Assembly (NCBI RefSeq): GCF_030463565.1
Contig: NC_134643.1
Span: 215,440,583 to 215,504,582, forward strand
Origin: Pelecanus crispus
Lineage: Eukaryota; Chordata; Aves; Pelecaniformes; Pelecanidae
Direction of reading: 5' to 3'
Length of the DNA stretch: 64,000 nucleotides
The position numbers and the translations under genes were made by a program. Below are positions 52,901 through 62,620 of the stretch, piece after piece. The notes beneath the pieces are model-generated. The model ran no database searches. It was given only the letters and a program-made list of their open reading frames with translations, and had not been told where the DNA came from. Every line of letters begins with the position of its first letter. The first letter of the stretch is position 1.

Positions 52901-55900
52901 TGTACAACAAGGTGTAAATCAGATAAAGAGATTTCATAGAAGTAATTTATATACAAGGAACGAAGTGAATGAGGCTAAGTTCCTGTAGGTGCTATGGATA
53001 TAGGAAAGTTATAAAACCCTAGATAAACAGAAAGAATAAAATATACTGCTACTTATAAAACATGTTTCTGTTTTCTCTTTAAGTGTTACTCAAAATATTG
53101 TATTGTTCACAGCTCATTCTATGTTCCTGCAAAGAATATACCTAATGTACAGATCTTTTATATAGGCATCTCAGTACAACTTCTTAAAGTATACTCCTAA
53201 GTAATTAATGCTCCAACATTAATTCCACAGTTATCAAGAAAAAGAAAAAATATTACTACCTGGCAATGGTTTTGGCACATTTTTAGATCCTCCCAGAGTT
53301 TCAGATTTTCCTCTTCTAGTTTATTCTTGTTTATTGCTATTTCATTCACAGTTGCCTTTAGCTTTTCAATAATCAACTCATCCTTTTCACTTCTGGGCTG
53401 GCCGTAGGTGATCACCTCTTCTTGGTTTTGCTTCTCATTGCTTATTTGGAATTGATAATTCTGGGTCTGCTTCTATAAAGCAAGAAAATCTTTTAAATTA
53501 AATTCAATAATTATATGTAAATTGTTAAGACCAAACCATTACTACTAAAATCATAAAGCTATTTCCATTTTCACCAGTATTTGCTTAGAAAAGATGGCAC
53601 AATTGGAACCGTTTGTATTACTCTAATACTGCATACCTCTAAAGGATGCTTTCTTTTTTTTAGTCTCAAGTTCTTTGCCCTCAGTAAGAAAAATGTTTCA
53701 GAAACTTTCAAGGGCATAGAATTTTTTCAAGGATTTTTCTCCTCTGCTGTGTATTTTCCTAGCACTTAATGTTAATTAGCCTCAAATATAAAAAAGGTGA
53801 TTATGATGACCTACTCAAAGCAGTTACCTATAAAAAATAATTTGAGAGAAATGTTCTTCTTTGATTCATTGAATTCAGTAGGAGTTGTGTGTGTGTGCGC
53901 CTCAGGATAGGAATTAACCTTTGACTAGAGGGCTAGCATTACATAGTTCATATATAAACAGCTCAGTTACTACAGTAACAGTACTTCTTTGATATCATTA
54001 TCCTTAAACCTGGGGAAGAATCATTTGCTCATTCTGCAGAGTCCCCCACTCCATTCAGTTTCTTGTACTAATTAAAATCCTAAACCCCAAACTTCAGGAA
54101 ATTGGTATTGCCAGTATTTGTGAATTCACAGGCATTGTGGAGAAACGTAATTACTATGGTAACTGTTTTTGCTGTTTCAGAAATTATCCACATGGATCCC
54201 TCTACTGGGAGGTTAACAAGCAACAGTAATCTTTCAGAAGACTGAGAATTAGCTGAAAAATAACATAAAAATATAACCCGGAAACTATGTATCATGTGCA
54301 GAGATCTAGTTGAGCAAGAAAATGTATATTAAAAATAAATAGGGTTACAAATACCATATTTCATTGATAAGGACTGCAAAAAGGCATTCTTTAGACAGTT
54401 TTTGATGTCATTGACTATGTTCCCATAATTTGTGTTGGCTGAACACCTAACTAGAAATGACCACTGGCTGCATATCAAATAAAAGGGCAAAGAAATTTGC
54501 AGGTAAATGTAATTTCTATAGATAATAAATTAAGGTCCCCCTGACATCAAAGTTATGGAGTCTGACACCCCAAAATGTCAAAGCATCCTGTGAAAAATAT
54601 AGTGCAAGACTGCAGCTGGAAATCAAAGATCTCACAAGAGAGGACTTTAAGACAAAGACACAGGACCAATTAATGCTTCTGAAACAGTTAACGGGTAACA
54701 GTCCATCAGATTTCTATTTAATAAACTAGTCGGTGTTGTCACAGTTGTGAAGAAAATCGTCTTCAAAGAAAGTTCACTGATGGCAGTGATGTAAGCCTCA
54801 AAAGAAAAACGTGGATGATCACCTTGAGTGCTGTATTCTAACTTGTCTAACTATATAATCAACATGCATCAATCAGGAGTTTTGTCTAGTCAAAGCCTTG
54901 CTTTTTTAACACATTTGTATGGAATTTCAATAGCTGCAATACAATGATTTCAGCATCTATAGACAAAACTTAACTGTCATCCTTGGAAACTCTGGATATG
55001 GCTAAAGAGTCTCATAGGAATTGTTAAGAAAGTATTTCACTGGATTAAGATCCAGTGAGCTTAGGAACAGTGGAAAAGGGTTCACCAGTCAGCAACATAA
55101 CTGGCTTCCCCTTACTTAATTTTCGAGCTGTCCTGTGGCTCAGTTAATTTGTAAGTTATTTTCTAATTTTTTTAGAGTAGGATAGGTCACCAAGACATCA
55201 CTAAATCAGTATTTTGTTCTGGATTGGAAGGAATTTAAAAAAAAAAAAGCTAGATCAATAGGCTATATAAAAAAGTAATAAGCAAATTGGCAAGTAAAAA
55301 AGAGTCACAAAGTCAACCAAGGACTGAATGGTAACTTGAAAGCTGAAAAATGAGATAAAAAAGGGATAAGTGATCCAACAAACAACTCCAAGTGTGATTT
55401 TGGAGTAGCATATAGAAATTAATTTTTCTGCATAGATTATATTAATGCATATTTATGATCTTCAAAAAATGAGGGCTATCTTAGATTTGAGGGAACTTTA
55501 TATTCCAGTCAACATAGTAATAGCATGTATTACTCACTTGGTAAGATACTTTTCAATAATCTGTCATCACAATTAATTGCATATTAGTAAATAGCATAGA
55601 AGATAACAGTATCTCCACAGTATACTTAAAAAAGTAAAAAGGAACACGCACTGCTTTTTGCAGTTTTTAAAATCAGAAATATTGTAATTTTCATCATGAT
55701 ACTTATTCATTTTCTCATTGTCATGAGAAAAATAAAATTAAAATAACTGTATGTATGATTAGACCTTTCAGTATGGGATTGCCTTACCTAAAGCAATGTA
55801 TTCACTACAAATATATCCATGTATTGTCAGATTCACTACAAGCTTAGCGGTGTTCAGATTTTTTAAATTAAGTTAAAATAACTCTAGCTGAGCTAACAGC

Positions 55901-58900
55901 TCATTTTCTTCCTAAAGCAGGAAGGTAGGAATTTTACCTGAAATAAACTACATTTCTCGGACAATAATTTTTGTTGAGCATCTAAATAAATGAGATAATT
56001 TTGGCAGATTGTCCCCTTCTCATCCAATTCTCTTGACTTTGCCTTAAATTCCTGAAAAACAGCAAAACAAGGCTAGTAAACACAGGGAAAATAACTTTTT
56101 CCTTAATCTAAATAACTTTATAATTTGTACAGTTCTAAGAAAAATCTGCCTTTTTAATTAATACATAATCTTTCCATAATTTTGGAAAAAGGAAAAAAGT
56201 AACAATGATATAAACTAGCCATCCAGCCACCCCCACCAAAAAAATCCAGTCTTAAGGGCTGTTAATCTGAAAAAATTGGGCAGTAAACATAACCATTGAA
56301 TGAAAATTATAAAATATTTTAAATCACTTACATTGCTGTAGATCTTAAGAGTTATGACTATAATACACCCATTTTATTGGAGGGTAGTTCCTGTGACTTT
56401 AAAGTTATATCAGTGTCAAGTAGAGTAATCAGCAGGGAATCAAACCATTAATATTCAGAGAAATGTTTTGACATTTGCCTGCTTTTTTCTTTTCTGTTTA
56501 ATAAATGGGACAGCAGCTACTATGAATAAATTTTACTTCTTGCTCACCTTACAATTGCTACTTCTGGTTCTGAGTTCACTTAGTTTAAACAAAAACTTGT
56601 TTAACAAATTCTATTGTATCAAATTTATCTAATACTGGTTTTATATTTGCACTTATATTCCTATTTGTAGTGTATTTGAATTTGCTCTTAAATCATACCA
56701 GATCTTATATGTTCACAACCAGACTTTAAAGGCAGTACCCTACAAAGTAAGTAGGAGAACTCCAGTTCCGTTGCTCTTTTAGTTTGAAGAAATAACAAAA
56801 TAACAGTATACTTTTATATATAGTGAAAACTATAATACTTATTAGCTGTTATGAGAACTTCCCTTTTTAAAAATGGAAATGTTGGTTCCAAAAAGATAGA
56901 TGATTTTTTTATAATTATCCTAAACTGGCATATTCCCCAAATTTTAAAACATAAGATTTTATGTGCTACTGAAAAAAACATTGAATGCTTTCCAATGTAG
57001 ATTAATACAAATCTTCTCTTGTATCTTTCCTAATACCTGCTTTGGCATTTTAAACCAATAAACATCTTCCCATGTTACAAAACGTGATACAAATGGAGTT
57101 TCAGACTACTTAATGAGGACTGCAGGTTCAAGGCTTTACTAAAGCACTGCTGAGCTTAGTAAATTTTCAACACAGTAATTATTTCCTGAATACTAGAATT
57201 TGCTGAATATATTCCAAGCATTCATTTTTCATACTGCATAATTAATCAAATTATAGCATTGTGTTACATTGTTTTCACATTTTAATCTTGAATAAGGTCA
57301 TTCTCAAATAAGCTGGATCAGACAGTTTCACAGTAGTGATATATTTAGTCAACGATAGATGTATAACCCATTTATTATTCTTGTAGTAGCAGATGTTGGG
57401 AGCTATGCTGCAGTCCAAAGCGTAGTAGCTTTTCTGATGGTAAGGACTCTTCCATGTGGAAGAGACAGCAACATTATGTAGAGCTAGGATGTGTCTAGGA
57501 TGTGTCCTGTTACGTAGGAACAGTCACATGAAGGTCACAGAAGTTAGTCCTATGTCTTACAGAATAACATAGAAGATAGGCAAGTCCAAAATAAAGATCC
57601 TAAACCCCTTCTTAATTGCAGCTTAAGTATGGAAGTACTTAAAATCTAGTAGATCTTAGATTTTTGATTGTAAAGTTCTCAAAGTGTCTAAATCATCTAT
57701 ATCATAAATTTACATAAATCTACATCATAAGCCTGTAAGTCTTCACAAAGCTTAGCAACTAGGCAACTAGCTCATGCTTTCAACTGGTATTCCTCCGCTT
57801 ACTTTCCCTACAGGACCCAGTTTAGTAAATGCTCAAAGCACACGCTACTTTCTTATGCTCTTTACAAAGGATGGCCAGAGAAGATGTAAATTTTTTTTGT
57901 GATCATTCTGTGCTTCATCAGACTAGCAGTTAGACTGTTCTCCCCATATGTGAAAGACTCAGTTTAATAACCTTCTCTCCAGACAGAATCTGAACCAGAA
58001 TCTTCCCATGTTAATTTTCTACCTAACAAACAAATGTTATTTTTCAACAGGCTCTGGAATTCTTCCTTTTGAAGTTGTTTCACTTTGCACAGGATACCAA
58101 AAAATTTATTGGATAAGTAAAAAAGAAGCAGCAAAAATTGGTAAAGCTAGAGATTACATTGCTCAGTTATAAGAAATGAGACTGGATATCAGTTTCTGCA
58201 CCAGTGAATGGAGCCAGAAGAGTACTGGGGGAGAAGCCACCACTTGGAGGCACTCTCTATATGCCAGTTCTCTGTGCTGGCTAACTCTCCTGTTGACCCA
58301 ATAAATATTTGGTTATTCTACAGATCACAAAGTAACTTCTAACTCTGAGAAGTCAATGCCAGGAATTATGATCAGAAATCAGTATCTTCTTGTATCCAAG
58401 AGTAAGTCGGCTAAAATCCATTCTGTGTTGAGAGGGATAGGGAATATCACTGAATCCTGTCCTTGGCATCTCACAGTATCTGGCCCCGACTCAGTATGCT
58501 GGATTCTGTGGAAAGTATTTTTAGGTGCCTAATCCTTCCCTCATGTGTTACCTAAGGAAACTAGATACTGAGGTCAAGGTTGTGGATTGCCTCAGGCACA
58601 TGGGTGCTGACAAGATATGTGTATAACAAACAGTTTTCCAATCCTAAATCCTTTTTCTATCTATCCCTACATGGTCAAAGTTGTCTATAAAATTTGAATC
58701 AATGGTAGGTATTATGTGACAGTATTCTGCATATATAAAAGATCTCATGCCTCAACAGATTATATTATCCAGTACACATATATTAATCAGGAAAAAAGTA
58801 AAATTTATTTATAGTTACACTTATGAAGAAAATTATCTATAGTAACTCATAAAACTACTAAAAACACTAACAAAACTTGGATAAAAGAACAAAACCTGAA

Positions 58901-59182
58901 TTCTAAACTACACACCTTTTCTTGCTAGAGCAAGAAAATTATATATTTTTTTTTAGAATTATCAGGAACTTGAAGTTTACAACTGCAAACCACAAATTAG
59001 TTCTAAAGGCATATTAAAATTAGAATATAATAACAAAGTATTCTTACCTCCAGTTTCTTGTGTAAATTGCTCAGTTCAGATGGTGCCTCTAGGCTTTCCT
59101 CACATTTTTCTCTACTTTCAACTTTTTTTTGTTTTAACTGATGTGACTGTAGCTTTTCATAACTATGTGTCAACTTTGAAAA
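28815..59182 (-). CDS. DEUP1: Deuterosome assembly protein 1 (ten exons seen, 5' end missing)
   Basis: DEUP1 (CCDC67) is the CEP63 paralogue that builds deuterosomes. With CEP152 it drives the mass centriole amplification needed by multiciliated cells such as airway, oviduct and ependymal epithelium. Ten GT-AG exons on the - strand join without any phase conflict into 556 codons plus TAA. Alignment with remembered human DEUP1 (about 604 residues) is collinear throughout, including [37 protein letters not shown] and the C-terminal ELQRH segment. Most of the protein is coiled coil; codons about 400-500 form a Ser/Pro-rich linker before the conserved C-terminal helix. About 100 N-terminal codons are missing, presumably upstream of 64000. 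Introns range from 0.6 to 8.6 kb, and the largest is enlarged by a CR1 element. Confidence 0.95.
29473..29709 (-). pseudogene. Exon-like open stretch ending in a strong donor, in the last DEUP1 intron
   Basis: On the - strand about 79 codons are open up to a near-perfect donor (AGC|GTAAGTTTT) at 29473. The composition is protein-like and Ser/Leu/Arg-rich. A convincing acceptor is lacking; the AG candidates near 29690-29700 give a phase that does not match the upstream exon-like stretch at 33627. It is not part of the in-frame DEUP1 chain. Identity is unknown. Confidence 0.2.
30105..32289 (-). mobile_element. CR1 LINE, 2.2 kb, most of the reverse transcriptase and 3' end
   Basis: The left edge has two CAGAATCA units of the CR1 3' repeat, so the element is on the - strand. 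ORF2 reads for about 530 codons: the entry region (31531-31812), then RT with [10 protein letters not shown] and the HGFTKGKS and [14 protein letters not shown] segments, the catalytic FADD box (30987-30998), and the thumb and C-terminus to 30222. Two lesions are seen between 31.8 and 31.0 kb: TAG at 31528-31530, where CR1 normally has Trp, and one extra base in the A4 run at 31041-31044 just before FADD. The frame also ends early near 30222. The part beyond 31813 is more broken and the endonuclease domain is missing (5' truncation). Typical of a fairly young but dead copy. Confidence 0.93.
32290..33626. other. DEUP1 last-intron sequence, nothing recognised
   Basis: Short open frames only. 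Confidence 0.5.
33627..33939 (-). pseudogene. Exon-like, frameshifted coding stretch in the last DEUP1 intron
   Basis: On the - strand a protein-like frame contains [19 protein letters not shown] and a charged Ser/Glu/Lys tract. It shifts frame and ends [19 protein letters not shown] at a strong donor, CAG|GTAAGG, at 33627. A possible acceptor is CTATCCAG or CTCCAG near 33933-33939. At least two frame changes are needed to read it through, so it is broken. Family not recognised. Confidence 0.3.
35543..35886 (-). pseudogene. Exon-like coding stretch with one in-frame stop, in the last DEUP1 intron
   Basis: On the - strand 2 bases plus 114 codons lie between a weak acceptor (CTCATACAG) and a donor (TTGCAG|GTGATG), with a single TAG at 35570-35572. 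Composition is strongly protein-like: [20 protein letters not shown], then a charged KEKEEKN patch and a predicted amphipathic helix rich in Phe, Ser and Glu. It ends in phase 0, which would fit the next exon-like stretch at about 33.9 kb. Family not recognised. It may be a relic of an unprocessed gene, or a real exon of a gene whose stop here is genuine. Confidence 0.35.
35887..37572. other. DEUP1 last-intron sequence with open frames of doubtful meaning
   Basis: On the + strand, 35919-36218 (99 codons) and 36457-36837 (126 codons) are open, and overlapping frames of 70-77 codons exist on the - strand. None has recognised domains, and the overlap of both strands argues for chance or an unclassified repeat. 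Confidence 0.35.
37573..37873 (-). CDS. DEUP1: DEUP1 exon I (1 base plus 100 codons), Ser/Pro-rich linker
   Basis: Acceptor TTTTCTCTTTCAG, donor GTAAGTAT (strong). It encodes a low-complexity Ser/Thr/Pro/Gly-rich linker with [16 protein letters not shown]. Identity with human is weak except for overall composition, but phase, position and splice sites fit. The window then has 8.6 kb before the last exon. Confidence 0.87.
37874..41080. other. DEUP1 intron H-I, part 1
   Basis: AT-rich intron with poly-T runs (37943, 39327). No exon or known repeat was recognised. Confidence 0.6.
41081..41237 (-). mobile_element. Short CR1 LINE 3' fragment
   Basis: It begins with two-and-a-half AATCATAG units and the GTTTAGGTTGGAAAAGACC block, continues through the CR1 3' UTR, and ends just inside the last ORF2 codons. 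It is very similar to the 10975 copy, so both probably belong to one subfamily. It lies in the DEUP1 intron between exons H and I. Confidence 0.9.
41238..43859. other. DEUP1 intron H-I, part 2
   Basis: AT-rich intron. It includes an alternating TA/TG/CA microsatellite at about 42743-42830. Nothing else recognised. Confidence 0.6.
42743..42830. repeat. Alternating purine-pyrimidine microsatellite (TA/TG/CA)
   Basis: Runs of ATATAT, GTGTGCGTGT, GTACATAC and ATATATATATAT over about 90 bases. The sequence is unstable and can form cruciform or Z-DNA. Confidence 0.85.
43860..44059 (-). CDS. DEUP1: DEUP1 exon H (66 codons plus 2 bases)
   Basis: Acceptor CTCCTTTCACAG, donor GTAATATT. It contains [20 protein letters not shown], collinear with the human INKLQYENERLRNDLAKL heptads, then a Tyr/Gln/Lys-rich tail. 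It ends two bases into an Arg codon. Confidence 0.93.
44060..46637. other. DEUP1 intron G-H
   Basis: Intron, apart from the short CR1 piece at 45458. No exon recognised. Confidence 0.6.
45458..45540 (-). mobile_element. Short CR1 LINE 3' end
   Basis: Three AATCATAG(A) units followed by GCTTTGGGTTGGAAGGGACC, the other common CR1 3' UTR variant also seen at 30.1 kb. Only about 80 bp. Confidence 0.8.
46638..46724 (-). CDS. DEUP1: DEUP1 exon G (29 codons)
   Basis: Too short to stand out as an open frame. Acceptor ATCTTTTCCTAG, donor GTAATTTT, phase 0 at both ends. It contains [15 protein letters not shown], matching human KAVRTENTHLKGM. Confidence 0.93.
46725..47728. other. DEUP1 intron F-G
   Basis: AT-rich, nothing recognised. 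Confidence 0.6.
47729..47926 (-). CDS. DEUP1: DEUP1 exon F (66 codons)
   Basis: Acceptor TTTGCTGCAG, donor GTATGCAA, phase 0 at both ends. This is the most conserved exon: [16 protein letters not shown] and KMELEIKDK are almost identical to human. It encodes a pure coiled coil. Confidence 0.96.
47927..49496. other. DEUP1 intron E-F
   Basis: Contains the 22-bp inverted repeat. Otherwise nothing recognised. Confidence 0.6.
48308..48372. repeat. Perfect 22-bp inverted repeat with 21-base loop
   Basis: The arm ATTGCTCCTAAGTTAATTTAGG at 48308-48329 is the exact reverse complement of 48351-48372. The loop is 48330-48350. It lies in the DEUP1 intron between exons E and F. It could be a small MITE-like element, a recent inverted duplication or a hairpin RNA. 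The flanks are AT-rich without a clear target duplication. Confidence 0.9.
49497..49602 (-). CDS. DEUP1: DEUP1 exon E (1 base plus 35 codons)
   Basis: Acceptor TTATTTAAAG, donor GTATTTCA. It encodes [15 protein letters not shown] and ends QQEELNK, corresponding to the human ...KELNK position. This part is poorly conserved in sequence; the call rests on phase, position and the ELNK end. Confidence 0.88.
49603..50231. other. DEUP1 intron D-E
   Basis: Shortest intron of the gene, 629 bp. Nothing recognised. Confidence 0.6.
50232..50377 (-). CDS. DEUP1: DEUP1 exon D (48 codons plus 2 bases)
   Basis: Acceptor GTTTCTTTAG, donor GTATGTAT. It contains [13 protein letters not shown] and QLHTELLKI, collinear with the human ELQSRDDLL...LHRELLKI segment. 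It ends two bases into a Lys codon completed by the next exon. Confidence 0.93.
50378..53259. other. DEUP1 intron C-D
   Basis: AT-rich intron with a short CAG/CCA-type triplet patch near 51945-51985 and an A15 run at 51270. Nothing else recognised. Confidence 0.6.
53260..53472 (-). CDS. DEUP1: DEUP1 exon C (71 codons)
   Basis: Acceptor CTTGCTTTATAG, donor GTAGTAAT, phase 0 at both ends. It encodes KQTQNYQFQ at the start, then [18 protein letters not shown] and the KLEEENLKL heptads. The middle Gln/Glu-rich part is shorter than the human linker. Confidence 0.94.
53473..55937. other. DEUP1 intron B-C
   Basis: AT-rich intron, nothing recognised. Confidence 0.6.
55938..56051 (-). CDS. DEUP1: DEUP1 exon B (38 codons)
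   Basis: Acceptor GCTGTTTTTCAG, donor GTAAAATT, phase 0 at both ends. It starts EFKAKSRE and contains [12 protein letters not shown], a conserved coiled-coil block shared by DEUP1 and CEP63. Confidence 0.94.
56052..59047. other. DEUP1 intron A-B
   Basis: AT-rich intron. A short tandem GTCTAGGATGT duplication lies near 57490. Nothing else recognised. Confidence 0.6.
59048..59182 (-). CDS. DEUP1: DEUP1 exon A (first seen; 45 codons)
   Basis: Acceptor TTTTTAG before 59182, donor GTAAGAAT after 59048, phase 0 at both ends. It encodes [15 protein letters not shown]... through [11 protein letters not shown], matching the human FSKLT...SNLNQKLE region of coiled coil. The upstream partner exon, ending at a phase-0 donor, was not identified. 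Confidence 0.93.
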
Positions 59183-62100
59183 CTAAAAATGAAAGCAGAG
59201 TTGAACATGCAGAATCTATCAAAGATGACCACGTGGCCAAAGCTTGCTTTAAACTAGAATAGCCAACTGCAGCTTCAGCATTCTAAATATTTAATTAATG
59301 TAACAAAGAATCAATTAATAAAGTTAATTTCTTAGAGATGAAAAAGACTAAGCTCTCATATAAATGTTAACTAACTGTTCAAATGGGTTCATTTGACAAC
59401 TACTTAATTCTGCTGAAGTTCTCTATGGCACTGTTACCCATAGTGTCATTTCCTCTACAATGTTTATATGAAATGTTCTATACTTGTTTACCGCCATCTT
59501 GTGTTGACATTTTTAAAGGGTGCTTCGCTAGCCAGAATGAAAGATTACCATTAACGTATTTTAAACTTGCATGTTTCTTTTTTATCATTAAAGTTGTTGA
59601 AATGTTATGTATGTGATGATAGCATTCTTCTGGAACCATTAATTACCAAAGAGTGTCTGTGACAATTAGACCCTTAATACTGTTGTGCCTATTGATCTTA
59701 CCATGAAAGAGTGGCTTAGGAGTCAGAGGCAAAGGAGTCAGAGGTGGAGAAGGGAAGGTACCAGCAGAAGTACCAGCCTCTTCAGAAGGTACCAGCCTCT
59801 TCAGCAAAATGGCCAGTCTGATCAACAGTTACGTATACTACACAAGCAAAGGGGCTAGTGGCTGTTAACACGTTTGATACAGCAAACTGACATTGTCTGG
59901 TAGAGATATGTACATCTGGTTTTGAAAAAAAAAGGAAAACCAAGGATACTGACAAAGGAAACACTAATATGGTCTTGAGGGAAGAAGAGTGAAAGAACTT
60001 TGTGAAGAACATTGACTAGAAAGGAAGCTTACAACTACGAATACTGACCATGTCTCTTGTTGTTTTGTTCCTTTAAATTCAGGTATATATGATGATTTAC
60101 ATTCTCTGTAGTAATTACAGATTCACTTAAAAAATTCTGACTCTATCATAAAGTTCTTTGCCTAACCAAACAAAACCCATAAAATCTCCTATTTTTGTTA
60201 ACTGCTCAAGTGAACTACTGTCTGGAAAAGAAATTACTTCCAAGGAAGTAACTGGAAATGGAATGGAATCCTATTGAACCTACCTGGAATGAGCAATTGT
60301 GGTCTGTGCAGATAACAAAGATAGCCAAAAAATGTCCAGAAAAGATACAAAACAGAAATTGGAGTTAAATGATCATCTGGAAACTTCCTAGAGACATTTG
60401 AGATAATTTTGGGAACTCATAATATGGAACAGCAAAAGGAATTGAAAAGATGACCAGAAGATAGATTGTCCTAGACTAGAAAGTTTCATGAAATGGGAAG
60501 GTCCATGGATAGATTTGACCAACTAGAATATCTGAATAGAAATCCTGTAACATGGACTTACAGAGCTGAGATATCACCTTCAAAACAAAATCAAAACTCT
60601 TGCAGAGAAGCTGCCTATATTTGAAATTTGACCTTGCCAGAGAACAGTTAAAATAAAATATTTTAAATGGGTCAGATTACCCAGGCTCAAACAACATGGA
60701 ACTCCTTGTCTTTGGAAGAAAGATATCCTTTTTCAAATAACAGGATTTTTGCTCTTGACTATATTATGGCACATGTGAACTGCCTGGGAAGAGCAAACCC
60801 AGAGGAAGACAGGTATTAGACTGTTTACGCTAAAAAGGCTAGGAAATACAGGATCCAACACTTCAGCAAATCAGTCTAAAAAAGGAACAGAATGGCCAAA
60901 ATGAGACAACTTAGTTTGAATATTAGATTTATTTAATGAAAGTAGGATATTTCAGACAGATTATAGTCTGGATGTTATCATGACCAGAAACTAGACTAAA
61001 AGCCAAGAATCTTCCCATTTAATGCTAGATATTTGCTTTAAAAATAAGGTCCAAGTTGTTCTATTTGCATGTTCTACAAGTAAATAATAAAAAAAAAAGA
61101 GGCATTTTAGTGAGTTCTGGGGTAGGATTCATCTAAGCTTAGATTTCTGAAAGTTCCACATCCAAGTCTGAGCTACTCTGTTTTAGGAAAAGCTGCCTCC
61201 AAATGCTTAGTCATTTCAGCTATCTTAGATTCTTGTCATACACTGACATGAATTATATTCTAGGGTTGTCCATTTCCCTTCATTGATTCTAAAGGGAGCC
61301 TGAGGTAGCTCAGACGTAGCCATCTAGCTTTTAAATGTCTAAGTGAGGAAGTTAGTTGCTAAAGTACTCTAGAGCAGGAATGGATTCTTGTTCTTTTGCT
61401 GATGGATTTCTGTCATTTTCAAAATGAGAATAACTACTAAATATTAATATAGAAAAAAATGAAGGAAGAAAGTAATGAAAATGAACACCTGAAGTTTTTG
61501 CTATTTAATTATGAAAAAATTTGAATGAGTGCAGCAGTGTGGCCTAAGAGTTTCAGGTTACATATCAGGAATTATTTCCCTAATACAAGAAAAATACAGG
61601 TTTTACTGCATTCAACAGGCACACAATCAATTCAGTGGGAATGTTGCTCATTAAACAGCTGCTTTTATCAATAGCACGGGTAAAAAGCACTGAGGATCAC
61701 AGAAGCAGTATATCAGAGAGAAATTTGTTCTGAATAGCCTAGCATTCTTAGAGCTAGAAAAAGTGATGCTTTCTATTTCCACCAAGATTAAGAAGGAAGA
61801 AAAATTGGGAGCGATTTTAAGAATACCTCTGCAGAGAAAGATACAACACTACTGGTAAATAGTAACACTCACATCATTTGTGCAAAACTAAATTGTAGCT
61901 CTTAAGATTATACAGTGTAGAAGGAGGTGTAACTTCAAAGTGAGGATAAGAACAAAAAGAAGGGAGATAAAGGAGATAAAGCAAACTAATATTGTCAGGG
62001 AAGCTCTATATTTTAGATACGAGTTTGTGCAGCTGAGAATTGGGGACATTAAAGTCATTCTATTGTAGACACTGCAGCACTGTAATTTAAGAAAGAAACT

Positions 62101-62620
62101 CAATAAGGAGATGTAGTAAAAGCTAGAGGAGCAGAGTGGGATAGTCCTACTCTCTAGGACAGGTGTTTGGAATTCTTCTGACAGGCAAACTTTCTGTTTA
62201 TCACCTAGAGAATCTAGGCATGCCTCCTAACTTAGGCACTTAACAGTTTCCTTCTTCAGTCAATTTGCATTGGAGAAATATGGTTTGGTGAAAGGGGAGG
62301 AATGGGAATCGGAAAATAAAATGCAAATGGCATCAGTGCTGGAACCTTTCGTAAAATAATGATGACTGAGAACGAATTAAATGTTTGGAGGCATAGATTG
62401 TGAAAGGAATGTATATTCTTAAGAGCTAGAAATCCAAACTTCTTGCATAAAGATAAAAAGACAAGCAATCAGGAAATTGAAGAAAGGTTAGGTGGTCTGA
62501 GTGGTAACTAAAAAGGAGAATCTTGGCAAGAAGTATAACCAGGCTTACAGAGAGAAGCTTGTAGGTTAGGAAGTGTCAGATTCTTTAAAAAAACACAAAG
62601 AGAAAACAGATTGTATTTGC
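59183..62620. other. DEUP1 5'-side intron, no upstream exon recognised
   Basis: The exon preceding exon A should end at a phase-0 donor. None with convincing DEUP1 coding sequence was found here. Two small tandem duplications lie together at 59718-59806: a 15-bp AGGAGTCAGAGG unit twice, and a GGTACCAGCCTCTTCAG unit twice. Confidence 0.5.

Noticed and set aside
28815..59182. Assignment to CEP63 instead of DEUP1
   Set aside because: CEP63 is the paralogue, but the collinear match, the SPPEMSF C-terminal exon and the SMCO4 neighbour all point to DEUP1.
59080..59262. 60-codon + strand frame
   Set aside because: Antisense shadow of DEUP1 exon A.
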